Source: Pseudarthrobacter phenanthrenivorans
GTDB taxonomy: Bacteria > Actinomycetota > Actinomycetes > Actinomycetales > Micrococcaceae
Reading direction: 5' to 3'
NCBI RefSeq assembly: GCF_000813845.1
Contig: NZ_JWTB01000016.1
Span: forward strand, 26,099 to 90,098
Length of the DNA: 64,000 bases
Shown: in pieces, positions 7,874-15,751 of the stretch
Position numbering within the stretch: position 1 is the stretch's first letter
Layout: every line of letters starts with the position of its first letter
The notes under the pieces: model-generated
The model's database searches: none
Told to the model about the DNA's origin: nothing
The model's input: the letters and a program-made list of their open reading frames with translations, nothing else
Translations under genes and position numbers: made by a program

Positions 7874-8080
7874 TTAGTTCGCCGTACCCGGGCTGCGCCG
7901 GCGCCACACGGTGGGCACGCCGTCGAACGCGGGAAACACATGGCCTTCGAAGAAGGACAGGACCGTGTGCGGGTCCAGGTCAGGGCTCCACAGGCCCGAA
8001 GCCGGGCAGTGTGAACCGGTGGCGGTGGAGGCAGTGCCGGCTGACGCCTGGCGTTCCTTCAACAGGGCGATGCGTTTCAT
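7874..8080 (-). CDS. Small uncharacterised protein with a CPxSGxW motif
   Basis: A 68-residue frame starting MKRIALLKERQASAG. AGGATGG lies upstream of the ATG; an alternative in-frame ATG is four codons earlier. The central segment HCPASGLWSPD, then FFEGHVFPAFDGVPTVWRRR, follows the pattern P-x-S-G-x-W ... G-x2-x-P ... W seen in small YjzC-like proteins; this similarity is by eye only. No function is known. The gene converges on dodecin through the shared terminator. Upstream, 8081-8243 holds no other gene that I can support. Confidence 0.5.
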   Translation of the reverse strand: MKRIALLKERQASAGTASTATGSHCPASGLWSPDLDPHTVLSFFEGHVFPAFDGVPTVWRRRSPGTAN

Positions 8081-8243
8081 CGTTGAGACCATCCTGGGGT
8101 GATAAAAACTGGGCAAAGAAAGCTGGTACTCCCACCCTAGGAAACGCCTGTCCCCGTACCAATGGGCGCATGGCCAGAATGCACCGCCCACGCTGGACGA
8201 ATGTACAGAGCGGCACGGGATGCCGGCCCGCCTTAGTCCCAGC

Positions 8244-9143
8244 TCAATCCTTACCACCCTGCTCGGCCGCAGCAACGCTCCCCTGGTCCGGGCCTGCCCC
8301 GGGCGCCGCACCAAGGCTGCCGAGGAGCGCCAGCGCATCCGACGACGGCGATCCTGGCCTGGCGGAGTACACCCGCAGCGTCTGGTCGGGGTCCTCCGGC
8401 AGGACGAGGTTTTCAAAGTTCAGTTCCAGGTCCCCCACGGCGGGATGGTGCAGCCTGACGGTGCCGGCAGCCCGCGTCGCCACCCGGTGTCCGGCCCACC
8501 ACTGCCGGAAGTGCTCGCTGTGGACCGCGAGTTCGCCTACGAGGTGGTTGGCCTGCGGGTCATTCGGGTGCCGCCCCACGTCCAGCCGCAGGGAGCCCGC
8601 CGCTTCTGCCGCCACCGTCTTCCAGTCCCTGAACAGTTCCCTGGCAGCAGGGTCCAGGATGGCCCAGCGGGTCAGGTTCCGCTCCGCCGGCGGCAGCGAC
8701 GGGAAATCCGCGAACAGCAGGAACGCCATCCTGTTGCCGGCCAGCACGTCGCTCCGCCGGCCCAGGACCATCGCGGGCACGTCCCCCACGGCATCGAGGA
8801 GCTGGCGCAAAGCCGGGCGGACACCCTGGGCCGTGGTGGCGCCGGGCTCGCGGGGCGCACCTGCACAGTTCTCCAGGAGGTCCAGCATGTGCGCGTGTTC
8901 GCTGCTGTCCAGCCGCAGGGCCCGCGCCACCGCGTCCAGCACGGTCCGTGAGGGGTGGATGTTCCGGCCCTGCTCCAGCCGCACGTAGTAGTCGGTGCTG
9001 ACTCCGGCCAGCCGGGCGACTTCCTCGCGCCGCAGCCCCGGCACCCTCCGCGCGCCCGTGCTGGGACCCGTTCCCGCGACCTCCGGACTCAGCCGGGACC
9101 GCATGGCTTTGAGGAATTTTCCGAACTCGGCGCTTTGACCCAT
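8244..9143 (-). CDS. XRE-family regulator with MmyB-like C-terminal domain
   Basis: A 299-residue protein. The N-terminal HTH spans about 30-75 (RRVPGLRREEVARLAGVSTDYYVRLEQGRNIHPS), the hallmark of the actinobacterial MmyB-like class. The C-terminal ligand-binding domain contains LAGNRMAFLLFADF, NLTRWAILDPAARELFRDW and GTVRLHHPAVGDLELNFENL. Such regulators commonly repress an adjacent oxidoreductase gene and may bind fatty-acid-like ligands. It is divergent from the aldo/keto reductase at 9365, with a perfect palindrome between them. The start is taken at the ATG (MGQSAEF) at 9143; an ATG three codons upstream is possible. Confidence 0.88.
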   Translation of the reverse strand: MGQSAEFGKFLKAMRSRLSPEVAGTGPSTGARRVPGLRREEVARLAGVSTDYYVRLEQGRNIHPSRTVLDAVARALRLDSSEHAHMLDLLENCAGAPREPGATTAQGVRPALRQLLDAVGDVPAMVLGRRSDVLAGNRMAFLLFADFPSLPPAERNLTRWAILDPAARELFRDWKTVAAEAAGSLRLDVGRHPNDPQANHLVGELAVHSEHFRQWWAGHRVATRAAGTVRLHHPAVGDLELNFENLVLPEDPDQTLRVYSARPGSPSSDALALLGSLGAAPGAGPDQGSVAAAEQGGKD

Positions 9144-9188
9144 GCAGACCATTCTGCCCGCGATACCTGCGGGCCTCTACAACGAAGG

Positions 9189-9205
9189 TAGGACTGGCAG
9201 TCCTA
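9189..9205. promoter_or_regulatory. Palindrome TAGGACT-GGC-AGTCCTA, probable MmyB-type operator
   Basis: A 7-bp perfect inverted repeat with a three-base centre, 46 bases upstream of the regulator start and about 160 bases before the divergent aldo/keto reductase. The position fits autoregulation and control of the reductase. Confidence 0.55.
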
Positions 9206-9364
9206 GGAAAAACAGGAACAGCCTTCCCTGCTGACTTGGCGGCGAAAAGTGCATAGGCTCAGGAGTGAGCCAGCGGAAACCGCTTTCTCGTCACGTCGAG
9301 CAGCCGGCATCCATCAACGCCAATCTTCCGTTCCACGCCCCATACCGTTCCAAGGAGCACACCC

Positions 9365-10186
9365 ATGTCAGAGCTGACACTCAATAACGGCGTCACCATC
9401 CCGCAGCTTGGCTTCGGCGTCTTCCAGGTCCCGCCGGAGGACACCCAGCGGACCGTGGAGGACGCCCTCGAAGCAGGCTACCGCCACATCGACACCGCCG
9501 CCGCCTACCGCAACGAGGCAGGAGTCGGTGCAGCACTTGCCGCCACCGGCATCCCCCGTGAGGAAATCTTCGTCACCACCAAGCTCCGCAACGGCGAGCA
9601 GGGCCGGGCGCAGGAAGCCTTCCAGAACAGCCGCAAGGCCCTGGGCCTGGACTTCATCGACCTCTACCTCATCCACTGGCCGGTCCCTTCCCAGGGCCTC
9701 TTCGTCCAGGCCTGGAAGGAGATGGAGCGGCTGTACGAGAACAAGGAGATCCGCGCCATCGGCGTCTCCAACTTCCTTTCCGACCACCTGGACACGCTGC
9801 TGGAATCCGCCCAGACGGTGCCGGCGGTCAACCAGATCGAGCTCCACCCGAGCTACCAGCAGGCAGACCTGGCGGCAAAATGCCGGAGCCTGGGCATCGC
9901 CGTCGAGGCTTACAGCCCGTTGGGGCAGGGCGGCGACCTCAACGGCGATGCCGTCACCGCCATTGCCCGGGCCCATGACGCCACCACCGCCCAGGTGGTG
10001 CTCGCGTGGCACCTGGCCAGCGGCAACATCGTCATCCCCAAGTCCGCCAACCCGGACCGGATCCGGGAGAACTTCGCGGCGTCCACCCTCACCCTGACCG
10101 ACGACGAACTCTCCGCCATCACCGCGCTGGAGTCCGGCGCCCGCATCGGGTCCGATCCCGCCGTCGCCTCCTTCACCCAGATGTAG
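9365..10186 (+). CDS. Aldo/keto reductase (2,5-diketo-gluconate reductase type)
   Basis: A 273-residue NADPH-dependent reductase of the AKR superfamily. The catalytic tetrad is visible: Asp43 (HIDTA), Tyr48 (AAYRN), Lys73 (TTKLRN) and His104 (LIHWP). The short form starting LNNGVTIPQLGFGVFQ is typical of the DkgA/DkgB/YvgN group. Cofactor-binding IPKSANPDRIRENF lies near 228-241. It is divergent from the MmyB-type regulator, its likely controller. The substrate, a carbonyl compound, is unknown. Confidence 0.92.
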   Translation: MSELTLNNGVTIPQLGFGVFQVPPEDTQRTVEDALEAGYRHIDTAAAYRNEAGVGAALAATGIPREEIFVTTKLRNGEQGRAQEAFQNSRKALGLDFIDLYLIHWPVPSQGLFVQAWKEMERLYENKEIRAIGVSNFLSDHLDTLLESAQTVPAVNQIELHPSYQQADLAAKCRSLGIAVEAYSPLGQGGDLNGDAVTAIARAHDATTAQVVLAWHLASGNIVIPKSANPDRIRENFAASTLTLTDDELSAITALESGARIGSDPAVASFTQM

Positions 10187-10264
10187 GTTGCCCGCCGGCC
10201 AATCTCCGGCCGGGCCGACCACCTGCCAGCCCTACACCGCAGGCACCTTCCGAAAGGACTTTCC

Positions 10265-11236
10265 GTGCAGTACACCCATTTGGGCCGCTCCGGCCTGAAA
10301 GTTTCCCGCCTTTGCCTGGGCACCATGAACTTCGGTCCGCAGACAGAGGAAGCGGACGCGCACAGCATCATGGACTCCGCCCACGCGTCCGGCATCAACT
10401 TCTTCGATACCGCCAACGTCTACGGCGGCGCCGAGCACCGCGGCTGGACCGAGGAAATCATCGGACGCTGGTTCGCCAAGGGCGGCCAGCGGCGCGAGCA
10501 CACCGTCCTGGCCACCAAGCTCTACGGCACCATGACGGACCGGCCCAACGAGTCCAAGCTCTCGGCCCTGAACATCCGCCGTGCGCTGGACGCGAGCCTC
10601 AAGCGCCTGCAGACGGACTACATCGATGTGTACCAGTTCCACCACATCGACCGCGATACGCCGTGGGACGAGATCTGGCAGGCCATCGAAGTGGCCGTAC
10701 AGCAGGGCAAGATCCTGTACTCGGGCAGCAGCAACTTCGCCGGCTGGCACATCGCCCAGGCGCAGGAGGCAGCACGCCGTCGGAACTACACGGGCCTGGT
10801 CAGCGAGCAGTCCATCTACAACCTGTTCATGCGGCAGGTGGAACTGGAAGTCATCCCGGCTGCACAGCAGTACGGGCTGGGCCTCATTCCCTGGTCGCCG
10901 CTGCAGGGCGGGCTGCTGGGCGGCGTTCTCAAGAAGGAGCGCCAAGGTGTGCGCCGTACCGAGGGCCGCGCCGCGGAGACGCTGAAGCAGCACGAAGACC
11001 AGATCCGCCAGTATGAGGACTTCGCCGACGAACTGGGCCACGAGCCCGGCGACGTGGCCCTGGCCTGGCTCCTGCACCAGCCGGCCGTGACCGCCCCGAT
11101 CGTGGGCCCACGGACGCAGGAACAACTGGACGCCGCCATCCGCGCCCTCGATGTCACCCTTGATGGGGACGCACTCAAGCGGCTGGACGACATCTTCCCC
11201 GGCCACCGCACGGCGCCGGAAGACTACGCGTGGTAA
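10265..11236 (+). CDS. Aldo/keto reductase (YghZ/Kv-beta-like subgroup)
   Basis: A 323-residue AKR. The tetrad is Asp48 (FFDTA), Tyr53 (NVYGG), Lys85 (ATKLYG) and His126/His127 (YQFHHID). The start is GTG at 10265 with GAAAGGAC upstream. It differs in subgroup from the AKR just upstream, so it is not a recent duplication. Its stop overlaps the GTG of the following epimerase-like gene by seven bases, so the two are translationally coupled. Confidence 0.92.
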   Translation: MQYTHLGRSGLKVSRLCLGTMNFGPQTEEADAHSIMDSAHASGINFFDTANVYGGAEHRGWTEEIIGRWFAKGGQRREHTVLATKLYGTMTDRPNESKLSALNIRRALDASLKRLQTDYIDVYQFHHIDRDTPWDEIWQAIEVAVQQGKILYSGSSNFAGWHIAQAQEAARRRNYTGLVSEQSIYNLFMRQVELEVIPAAQQYGLGLIPWSPLQGGLLGGVLKKERQGVRRTEGRAAETLKQHEDQIRQYEDFADELGHEPGDVALAWLLHQPAVTAPIVGPRTQEQLDAAIRALDVTLDGDALKRLDDIFPGHRTAPEDYAW

Positions 11237-12255
11237 CCCCCGCCGGGGCCGCGGATACGGTGGCGCCGAGGAACATCCTCTTCATCGGCGGCACCGGGGT
11301 CATCAGCGCGGCGGCGGCAGAACGCGCCGTCGCGCTGGGCCACCGGCTGACCATCTTGAACCGGGGCCAATCCACCAGGCCCGTCCCGGAGGGGGCGGAG
11401 GTGCTCCATGCGGACGTCCGTGATGCAGCGGCCGTCCGGGAGGTGCTGGGCGGAAGGGAGTTCGACGCCGTAGCAGACTTCATCGCCTACACTCCGGACC
11501 AGGCGCAGGCCAGCATGGAGTTGTTCCGGGAACGGACCGGGCAGTACGTCTTCATCAGCTCGGCCTCCGCGTACCAGAAGCCGCCCACCAGGCTGCCCAT
11601 CCGTGAATCAACACCGCTGAAGAACCCCTTCTGGCAGTACTCCCGGGACAAGATCGCCTGTGAGGATCTGCTGTTCCGGGCCTACCGGGAGGACGACTTC
11701 CCGCTGACGGTGATCCGGCCCTCGCACACATACGACCGCACCAAGATCGCCATGGTGGGCGGCTGGACGGACATCCACCGTATGCGCAGCGGCCTTCCGG
11801 TCATGGTGCACGGCGATGGCACCTCGCTGTGGACGCTGACGCACAGCAAGGATTTTGCCAAGGCGTTTGTCGGACTGCTCGGCAGGCCGCAGGCGGTGGG
11901 CGAAAGCTACACCATCACTTCCGATGAGTACCTGCCCTGGAACCAGATCTACCGGCTCTTCGCGAGGGCGGCAGGCGTCCGGGAACCGGAACTTGTCCAC
12001 GTCGCCTCCGAAACCATCGCCGCCCACGACCAGGAACTGGGCTCCAACCTCCTTGGCGACCGGTCCCACTCCGTGGTCTTCGACAACACCAAGATCAAAT
12101 CCCTGGTGCCGGACTTCACGGCCACCATCCCGTTCGCGGACGGCGCCCGGGAGATCGTGGAGTGGTACGACAGCCACCCCGAACTGCAGCAGGTGACGGA
12201 GTCCTACATGCAGCTCTCCGACAAGCTGACCAGCTGGGCGCGGCAGGGGGCCTGA
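11230..12255 (+). CDS. NAD-dependent epimerase/dehydratase-family (extended SDR) protein
   Basis: A 341-residue extended SDR. NILFIGGTGVISAAAA near 15-30 is the nucleotide-binding turn, followed by ILNRGQSTRP. The usual YxxxK appears as Y-S-R-D-K in QYSRDKIACEDLLF. VIRPSHTYD follows. The overall pattern resembles CSP41-like NAD epimerase family proteins. It is coupled to the upstream AKR by a GTGGTAA overlap. The substrate is probably a sugar derivative, but nothing in the sequence fixes it. Confidence 0.82.
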   Translation: MVTPAGAADTVAPRNILFIGGTGVISAAAAERAVALGHRLTILNRGQSTRPVPEGAEVLHADVRDAAAVREVLGGREFDAVADFIAYTPDQAQASMELFRERTGQYVFISSASAYQKPPTRLPIRESTPLKNPFWQYSRDKIACEDLLFRAYREDDFPLTVIRPSHTYDRTKIAMVGGWTDIHRMRSGLPVMVHGDGTSLWTLTHSKDFAKAFVGLLGRPQAVGESYTITSDEYLPWNQIYRLFARAAGVREPELVHVASETIAAHDQELGSNLLGDRSHSVVFDNTKIKSLVPDFTATIPFADGAREIVEWYDSHPELQQVTESYMQLSDKLTSWARQGA

Positions 12256-12297
12256 CCAGGCGGAAGCCTGGCCAGTGTCCTGCCCCGCAGCGGCCTG

Positions 12298-12368
12298 CCG
12301 CACGCACCTGCCACGCGCGGCGGCCGGCAAGGGGCCGCACGCACCTGCCACTCGCGGCGGCTGGCAAG
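12298..12368 (+). repeat. Two-copy 36-base tandem direct repeat
   Basis: Two units (12298-12333 and 12334-12368) share GCCGCACGCACCTGCCAC and a GCGGC-GGCAAG tail with about three differences. They lie in the 144-base gap between the epimerase-like gene and the TetR gene. No function is evident. Confidence 0.6.
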
Positions 12369-12399
12369 TCCGGCAGGCCGGCTGTGCTACCTTCGGCGC

Positions 12400-13104
12400 A
12401 TGACCTTGCCCCCTTCCGAACAACCCGTCGATGTGCCCGTTTCCGCCGCCATCGGACTCCTGGCCATGCAGGGTTTCGACGCAACGTCGGTCGAGGAACT
12501 GGCAGAAGCGTCGGGAATGAGCCGCAGTACCTTCTTCCGGCGGTTCGGGTCCAAGGAGGACGTTGTCTTCGCCGACCATGAGCGGATTCTGCAGCAGGTG
12601 AGGGAGCGGCTGGCCCAATCAACGCTGGAGCCTTTGGCCGCCGTTGCGGACGCGGCGCTGCTGGTCTTCAACCACCACCTGCGGAACCGCGAAACGTCAC
12701 GGGCCCGCTACGGCCTCCTGCAGGCGGTACCCGCGCTTCGCGACCGGGAGCTGGTGACGTCGCACCGGTACGAGCGTGAATTCCTCACCTACCTCAATGG
12801 CACGCTGCCCAGCGAGGGCCGGGGGGAATTCGCAGCCGTGGCTTTCGCGGCGGCTGTGGTGGCCGTGCACAACGCCTTCCTTCGCGAGTGGCTGCGCGCG
12901 CCGGCGCAGGAGGACGCCGACGCCCTGGACAGGAAGAGGACGGCAGCCCTGGCCCGCGAACTGCGGACCCTGGCCGAGACGTTCAGGCCTGCACTCCTCG
13001 GCGCCGTCCCTGCCCAGCCGGCACCGACCGTCGTGGTCACCGTCCTTCCCGGCCCCGCGGACAAGGACGCCATCGCCAAGGCGGTCCTGGACGCGCTCCC
13101 CTAA
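12400..13104 (+). CDS. TetR-family repressor of the adjacent acyl-CoA operon
   Basis: A 234-residue regulator. The TetR HTH spans about 10-60 (AAIGLLAMQGFDATSVEELAEASGMSRSTFFRRFGSKEDVVFADH). The C-terminal ligand domain is helical and Ala-rich, ending in an unusual 25-residue tail, PAPTVVVTVLPGPADKDAIAKAVL. It lies in the same orientation as and just upstream of the acyl-CoA dehydrogenase, thiolase and CoA ligase genes, with a promoter-embedded inverted repeat between. By analogy with FadR-like TetR regulators of fatty-acid genes, the effector may be an acyl-CoA; that is inference. Confidence 0.87.
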   Translation: MTLPPSEQPVDVPVSAAIGLLAMQGFDATSVEELAEASGMSRSTFFRRFGSKEDVVFADHERILQQVRERLAQSTLEPLAAVADAALLVFNHHLRNRETSRARYGLLQAVPALRDRELVTSHRYEREFLTYLNGTLPSEGRGEFAAVAFAAAVVAVHNAFLREWLRAPAQEDADALDRKRTAALARELRTLAETFRPALLGAVPAQPAPTVVVTVLPGPADKDAIAKAVLDALP

Positions 13105-13115
13105 CACACACCCAG

Positions 13116-13159
13116 TGAAACGGAGTTTCTTGACGTGGAACTCAGTTTCAATGCATCCT
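13116..13159 (+). promoter_or_regulatory. Promoter with two TetR half-operators
   Basis: TGAAACGGAGTTTC (13116-13129) and GGAACTCAGTTTCA (13137-13150) are inverted copies matching at 12 of 14 positions. They flank a -35 TTGACG (13130-13135), with a -10-like CATCCT at 13154-13159 after an 18-base spacer. GAAACnGAGTTTC-type sites are usual for TetR regulators, so the upstream TetR protein probably occludes this promoter. Confidence 0.6.
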
Positions 13160-13224
13160 TAGTCGGTGTGGGCCACGCCACAATACAACGATGGCCCCTT
13201 CGCCGATTTTGAGGATGCACAAAC

Positions 13225-14481
13225 ATGACGACGACGTCGCTTGGCCCGGTGCCGGCCCGTACCGAAAACCCGGGCAACTTCCCCGCGGGCACCGTTGAGC
13301 CCGACTACTGCCTGACCGATGCCCTCGGCACCGATCCGGCATCCGTTTTCACCAGGATCAACGACGAAGACCGCGCCTTCCGGGACCGCGCCCGCGACTT
13401 TGTCCAGGATGAGGTCCTCCCCGTCATTGACGGCTACTGGGAACGCGGCGAGTACCCGCTGCACCTCCTCCAGCGCCTGGGCGAACTGGACCTGCTCCGC
13501 GACGGCATCACCGTGGAGGGCTTCGCACCCATGAGCAGCATGGCCGCCGGCCTGGTGAACATGGAAATCAGCCGGGGCGATGGTTCCGTGGCCACGATGA
13601 TTGCCGTCCAGGGCGGCCTGGCCCTGCGCTCCGTGGCTGAATGCGGATCCGCGGCGCAGAAGGAACGCTGGCTGCCGGCGATTGCCAGGGGCACGGAATA
13701 CGCGGCGTTCGCGCTCACCGAGCCTACCCATGGCTCCGACTCGGTGGCCTTGGAGACGACCGCGACCCGGACGGCTGGCGGCTTCCTGCTCAACGGCGAG
13801 AAGAAGTGGATCGGCAACGGCTCCGTGGGCGGCGTCAGCATCGTCTGGGCCCGGGGCGACGACGGCCAGGTCCACGGTTACCTGGTTCCGCAGGACTCCC
13901 CCGGCTACACCGCCACCAAAATCGAAGGCAAACTTGCCCTCCGCGCCATCTGGCAGGCCCACATCCGCCTGGAGGACGTCTTCGTCCCCGAGGAGAACGT
14001 CCTGCCGGGGGCACGCACCTTCAAGGACACGGCCCGGGTGCTGCTGGCGACCCGGTTGGGCGTGGCCTGGTCCGCCGTCGGCCATGCCACCGCCTGCTAC
14101 GAAACGGCCGTCCAGTACGCCAAGCAGCGCAAGCAGTTCGGCCGGCCGCTGGCCGCCTCCCAGATCGTCCAGGAACGGCTGGCCCGGATGCTCAGTGAGC
14201 TGGCCACCATGCAGCTGATGGTGGTGCAGATGACGCGGCTCGATGAAGCCGGAACCCTCACGCCCGAGCAGGCATCGCTCGTGAAGTACACCTGCACCCG
14301 GACCGCACGCGGTATCGCCTCCAACGCACGTGACCTGCTGGGTGGCAACGGCATCCTGCTGGAAAACCGCGTCGCCAGGCACCTTGCCGACATCGAAGCC
14401 ATCCACACCTACGAAGGCACCGAAACCATGCAGGCGCTCATTATCGGCCGCGGCATCACCGGCACCTCGGCCTTCGCCTAA
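13225..14481 (+). CDS. Acyl-CoA dehydrogenase (glutaryl-CoA dehydrogenase-like)
   Basis: A 418-residue FAD enzyme that oxidises acyl-CoA to enoyl-CoA. Domain order is helical N-terminal, beta middle domain with FALTEPTHGSDS near 168-179, and C-terminal helices with QFGRPLAASQIVQERLARM. The catalytic-base region HTYEGTETMQALIIGRGITG lies near the C-terminus and is the arrangement of glutaryl-CoA dehydrogenases. A decarboxylating function is not proven. It is the first gene of the TetR-linked operon. Confidence 0.9.
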   Translation: MTTTSLGPVPARTENPGNFPAGTVEPDYCLTDALGTDPASVFTRINDEDRAFRDRARDFVQDEVLPVIDGYWERGEYPLHLLQRLGELDLLRDGITVEGFAPMSSMAAGLVNMEISRGDGSVATMIAVQGGLALRSVAECGSAAQKERWLPAIARGTEYAAFALTEPTHGSDSVALETTATRTAGGFLLNGEKKWIGNGSVGGVSIVWARGDDGQVHGYLVPQDSPGYTATKIEGKLALRAIWQAHIRLEDVFVPEENVLPGARTFKDTARVLLATRLGVAWSAVGHATACYETAVQYAKQRKQFGRPLAASQIVQERLARMLSELATMQLMVVQMTRLDEAGTLTPEQASLVKYTCTRTARGIASNARDLLGGNGILLENRVARHLADIEAIHTYEGTETMQALIIGRGITGTSAFA

Positions 14482-14530
14482 GCCCTGCCGTTCGGCTTTG
14501 GCTGCCCGTCATCCCCTGAAAGGACTGTTC

Positions 14531-15727
14531 TTGAACCAGAACGCCAACATCCCCGTCATCCTGGGCGGCGCCCGCACCCCGTTTGGCAGGTTCCGCGGCG
14601 GCCTCACGCCCTTTTCCGCCAGCGAACTGGGCGCCCACGCCATCCGCGCCGCGCTGGAACGCACCGGCGTGGCACCGGAACAGATCGGCGCCGTCATTGT
14701 CGGCCAGGTCATCCAGGCCGGAGCCGGCCAGGGCCCCGCACGCCAGGCCAGCCTGGCCGCCGGAATCGGCTGGGACGTTCCCACCATCACCATCAACAAG
14801 CTCTGCCTGTCCGGCCTGACGGCCGTGATCGATGCCGCCCGGATGATCCGCACGGGGGAAGCCGACTTCATTGTGGCCGCCGGCCAGGAATCGATGACCA
14901 ATGCGCCGCACCTGGTCCCCGGGCTGCGCGCTGGCGTCGTCATCGGAGATGCCCCCATGCTGGACTCCCTGAACCATGATGGGCTGCAGGACCCGGTGAG
15001 CAAGAAGCTCATGGGTGAGGCCACCGATGCCGGCAACGCCGAACGCGGCATCACGCGCGAAGAGCAGGACGCCGTCGCGGCCCGCTCCCACCAGCGTGCC
15101 GAAGCCGCCCGCGCCGCCGGGATCATGGCGGAGGAGATCGCACCGATCGAGATACGGCAGCGCAAGGGACCTGCCGTGACCCTCGAACACGACGAAGGCA
15201 TCCGTCCGGACACCACCGCCGAATCCCTGGCGCAGCTCCGCCCGGCGTTCTCCAAGGCGGAGACCGCCACCATCACGGCAGGGTCGTCGTCGCCCCTTTC
15301 CGACGGTGCAGCGGCGCTGGTCATTGCCAGCAAGGCAGCCGCGGAAGCAGCAGGCCTGGAGTGGATCGCCGAGATCGGCGCCCACGGCCAGACCGCAGGC
15401 CCCGACGGATCCCTGCATTCCCAGCCCGCCCGGGCCATCGAGCGCGCGCTCAAAGACCAGGGACTCACTGTGCAGGAGCTGGACCTGGTGGAAATCAACG
15501 AGGCCTTCGCCTCGGTCCTCATCCAGTCCGCCAACGATCTCGGCATCAACACCGAAACTGTCAACGCCGAAGGCGGCGCCATCGCACTCGGCCACCCCGT
15601 GGGCGCCTCGGGTGCACGCCTGGTGCTGCACCAGGCGCTGGCGTTGAAACGCCGCGGCGGAGGCACCGGCGTCGTGGCCCTCTGCGGGGGCGGCGGCCAG
15701 GGCGACGCCCTGATCCTCACAGCGTGA
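14531..15727 (+). CDS. Acetyl-CoA C-acyltransferase (thiolase)
   Basis: A 398-residue thiolase. The nucleophile Cys92 is in NKLCLSGLTAV, the catalytic His in GGAIALGHPVGASG (near 354) and the second Cys in ALCGGGGQGDAL (near 384). The start is TTG at 14531 with GAAAGGAC upstream. It carries out thiolytic cleavage of 3-ketoacyl-CoA. It sits between the acyl-CoA dehydrogenase and the CoA ligase. The operon lacks its own hydratase and hydroxyacyl-CoA dehydrogenase, so those steps must be encoded elsewhere. Confidence 0.93.
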   Translation: MNQNANIPVILGGARTPFGRFRGGLTPFSASELGAHAIRAALERTGVAPEQIGAVIVGQVIQAGAGQGPARQASLAAGIGWDVPTITINKLCLSGLTAVIDAARMIRTGEADFIVAAGQESMTNAPHLVPGLRAGVVIGDAPMLDSLNHDGLQDPVSKKLMGEATDAGNAERGITREEQDAVAARSHQRAEAARAAGIMAEEIAPIEIRQRKGPAVTLEHDEGIRPDTTAESLAQLRPAFSKAETATITAGSSSPLSDGAAALVIASKAAAEAAGLEWIAEIGAHGQTAGPDGSLHSQPARAIERALKDQGLTVQELDLVEINEAFASVLIQSANDLGINTETVNAEGGAIALGHPVGASGARLVLHQALALKRRGGGTGVVALCGGGGQGDALILTA

Positions 15728-15751
15728 CCCATCCCAACAAGGAAGCAGGCC

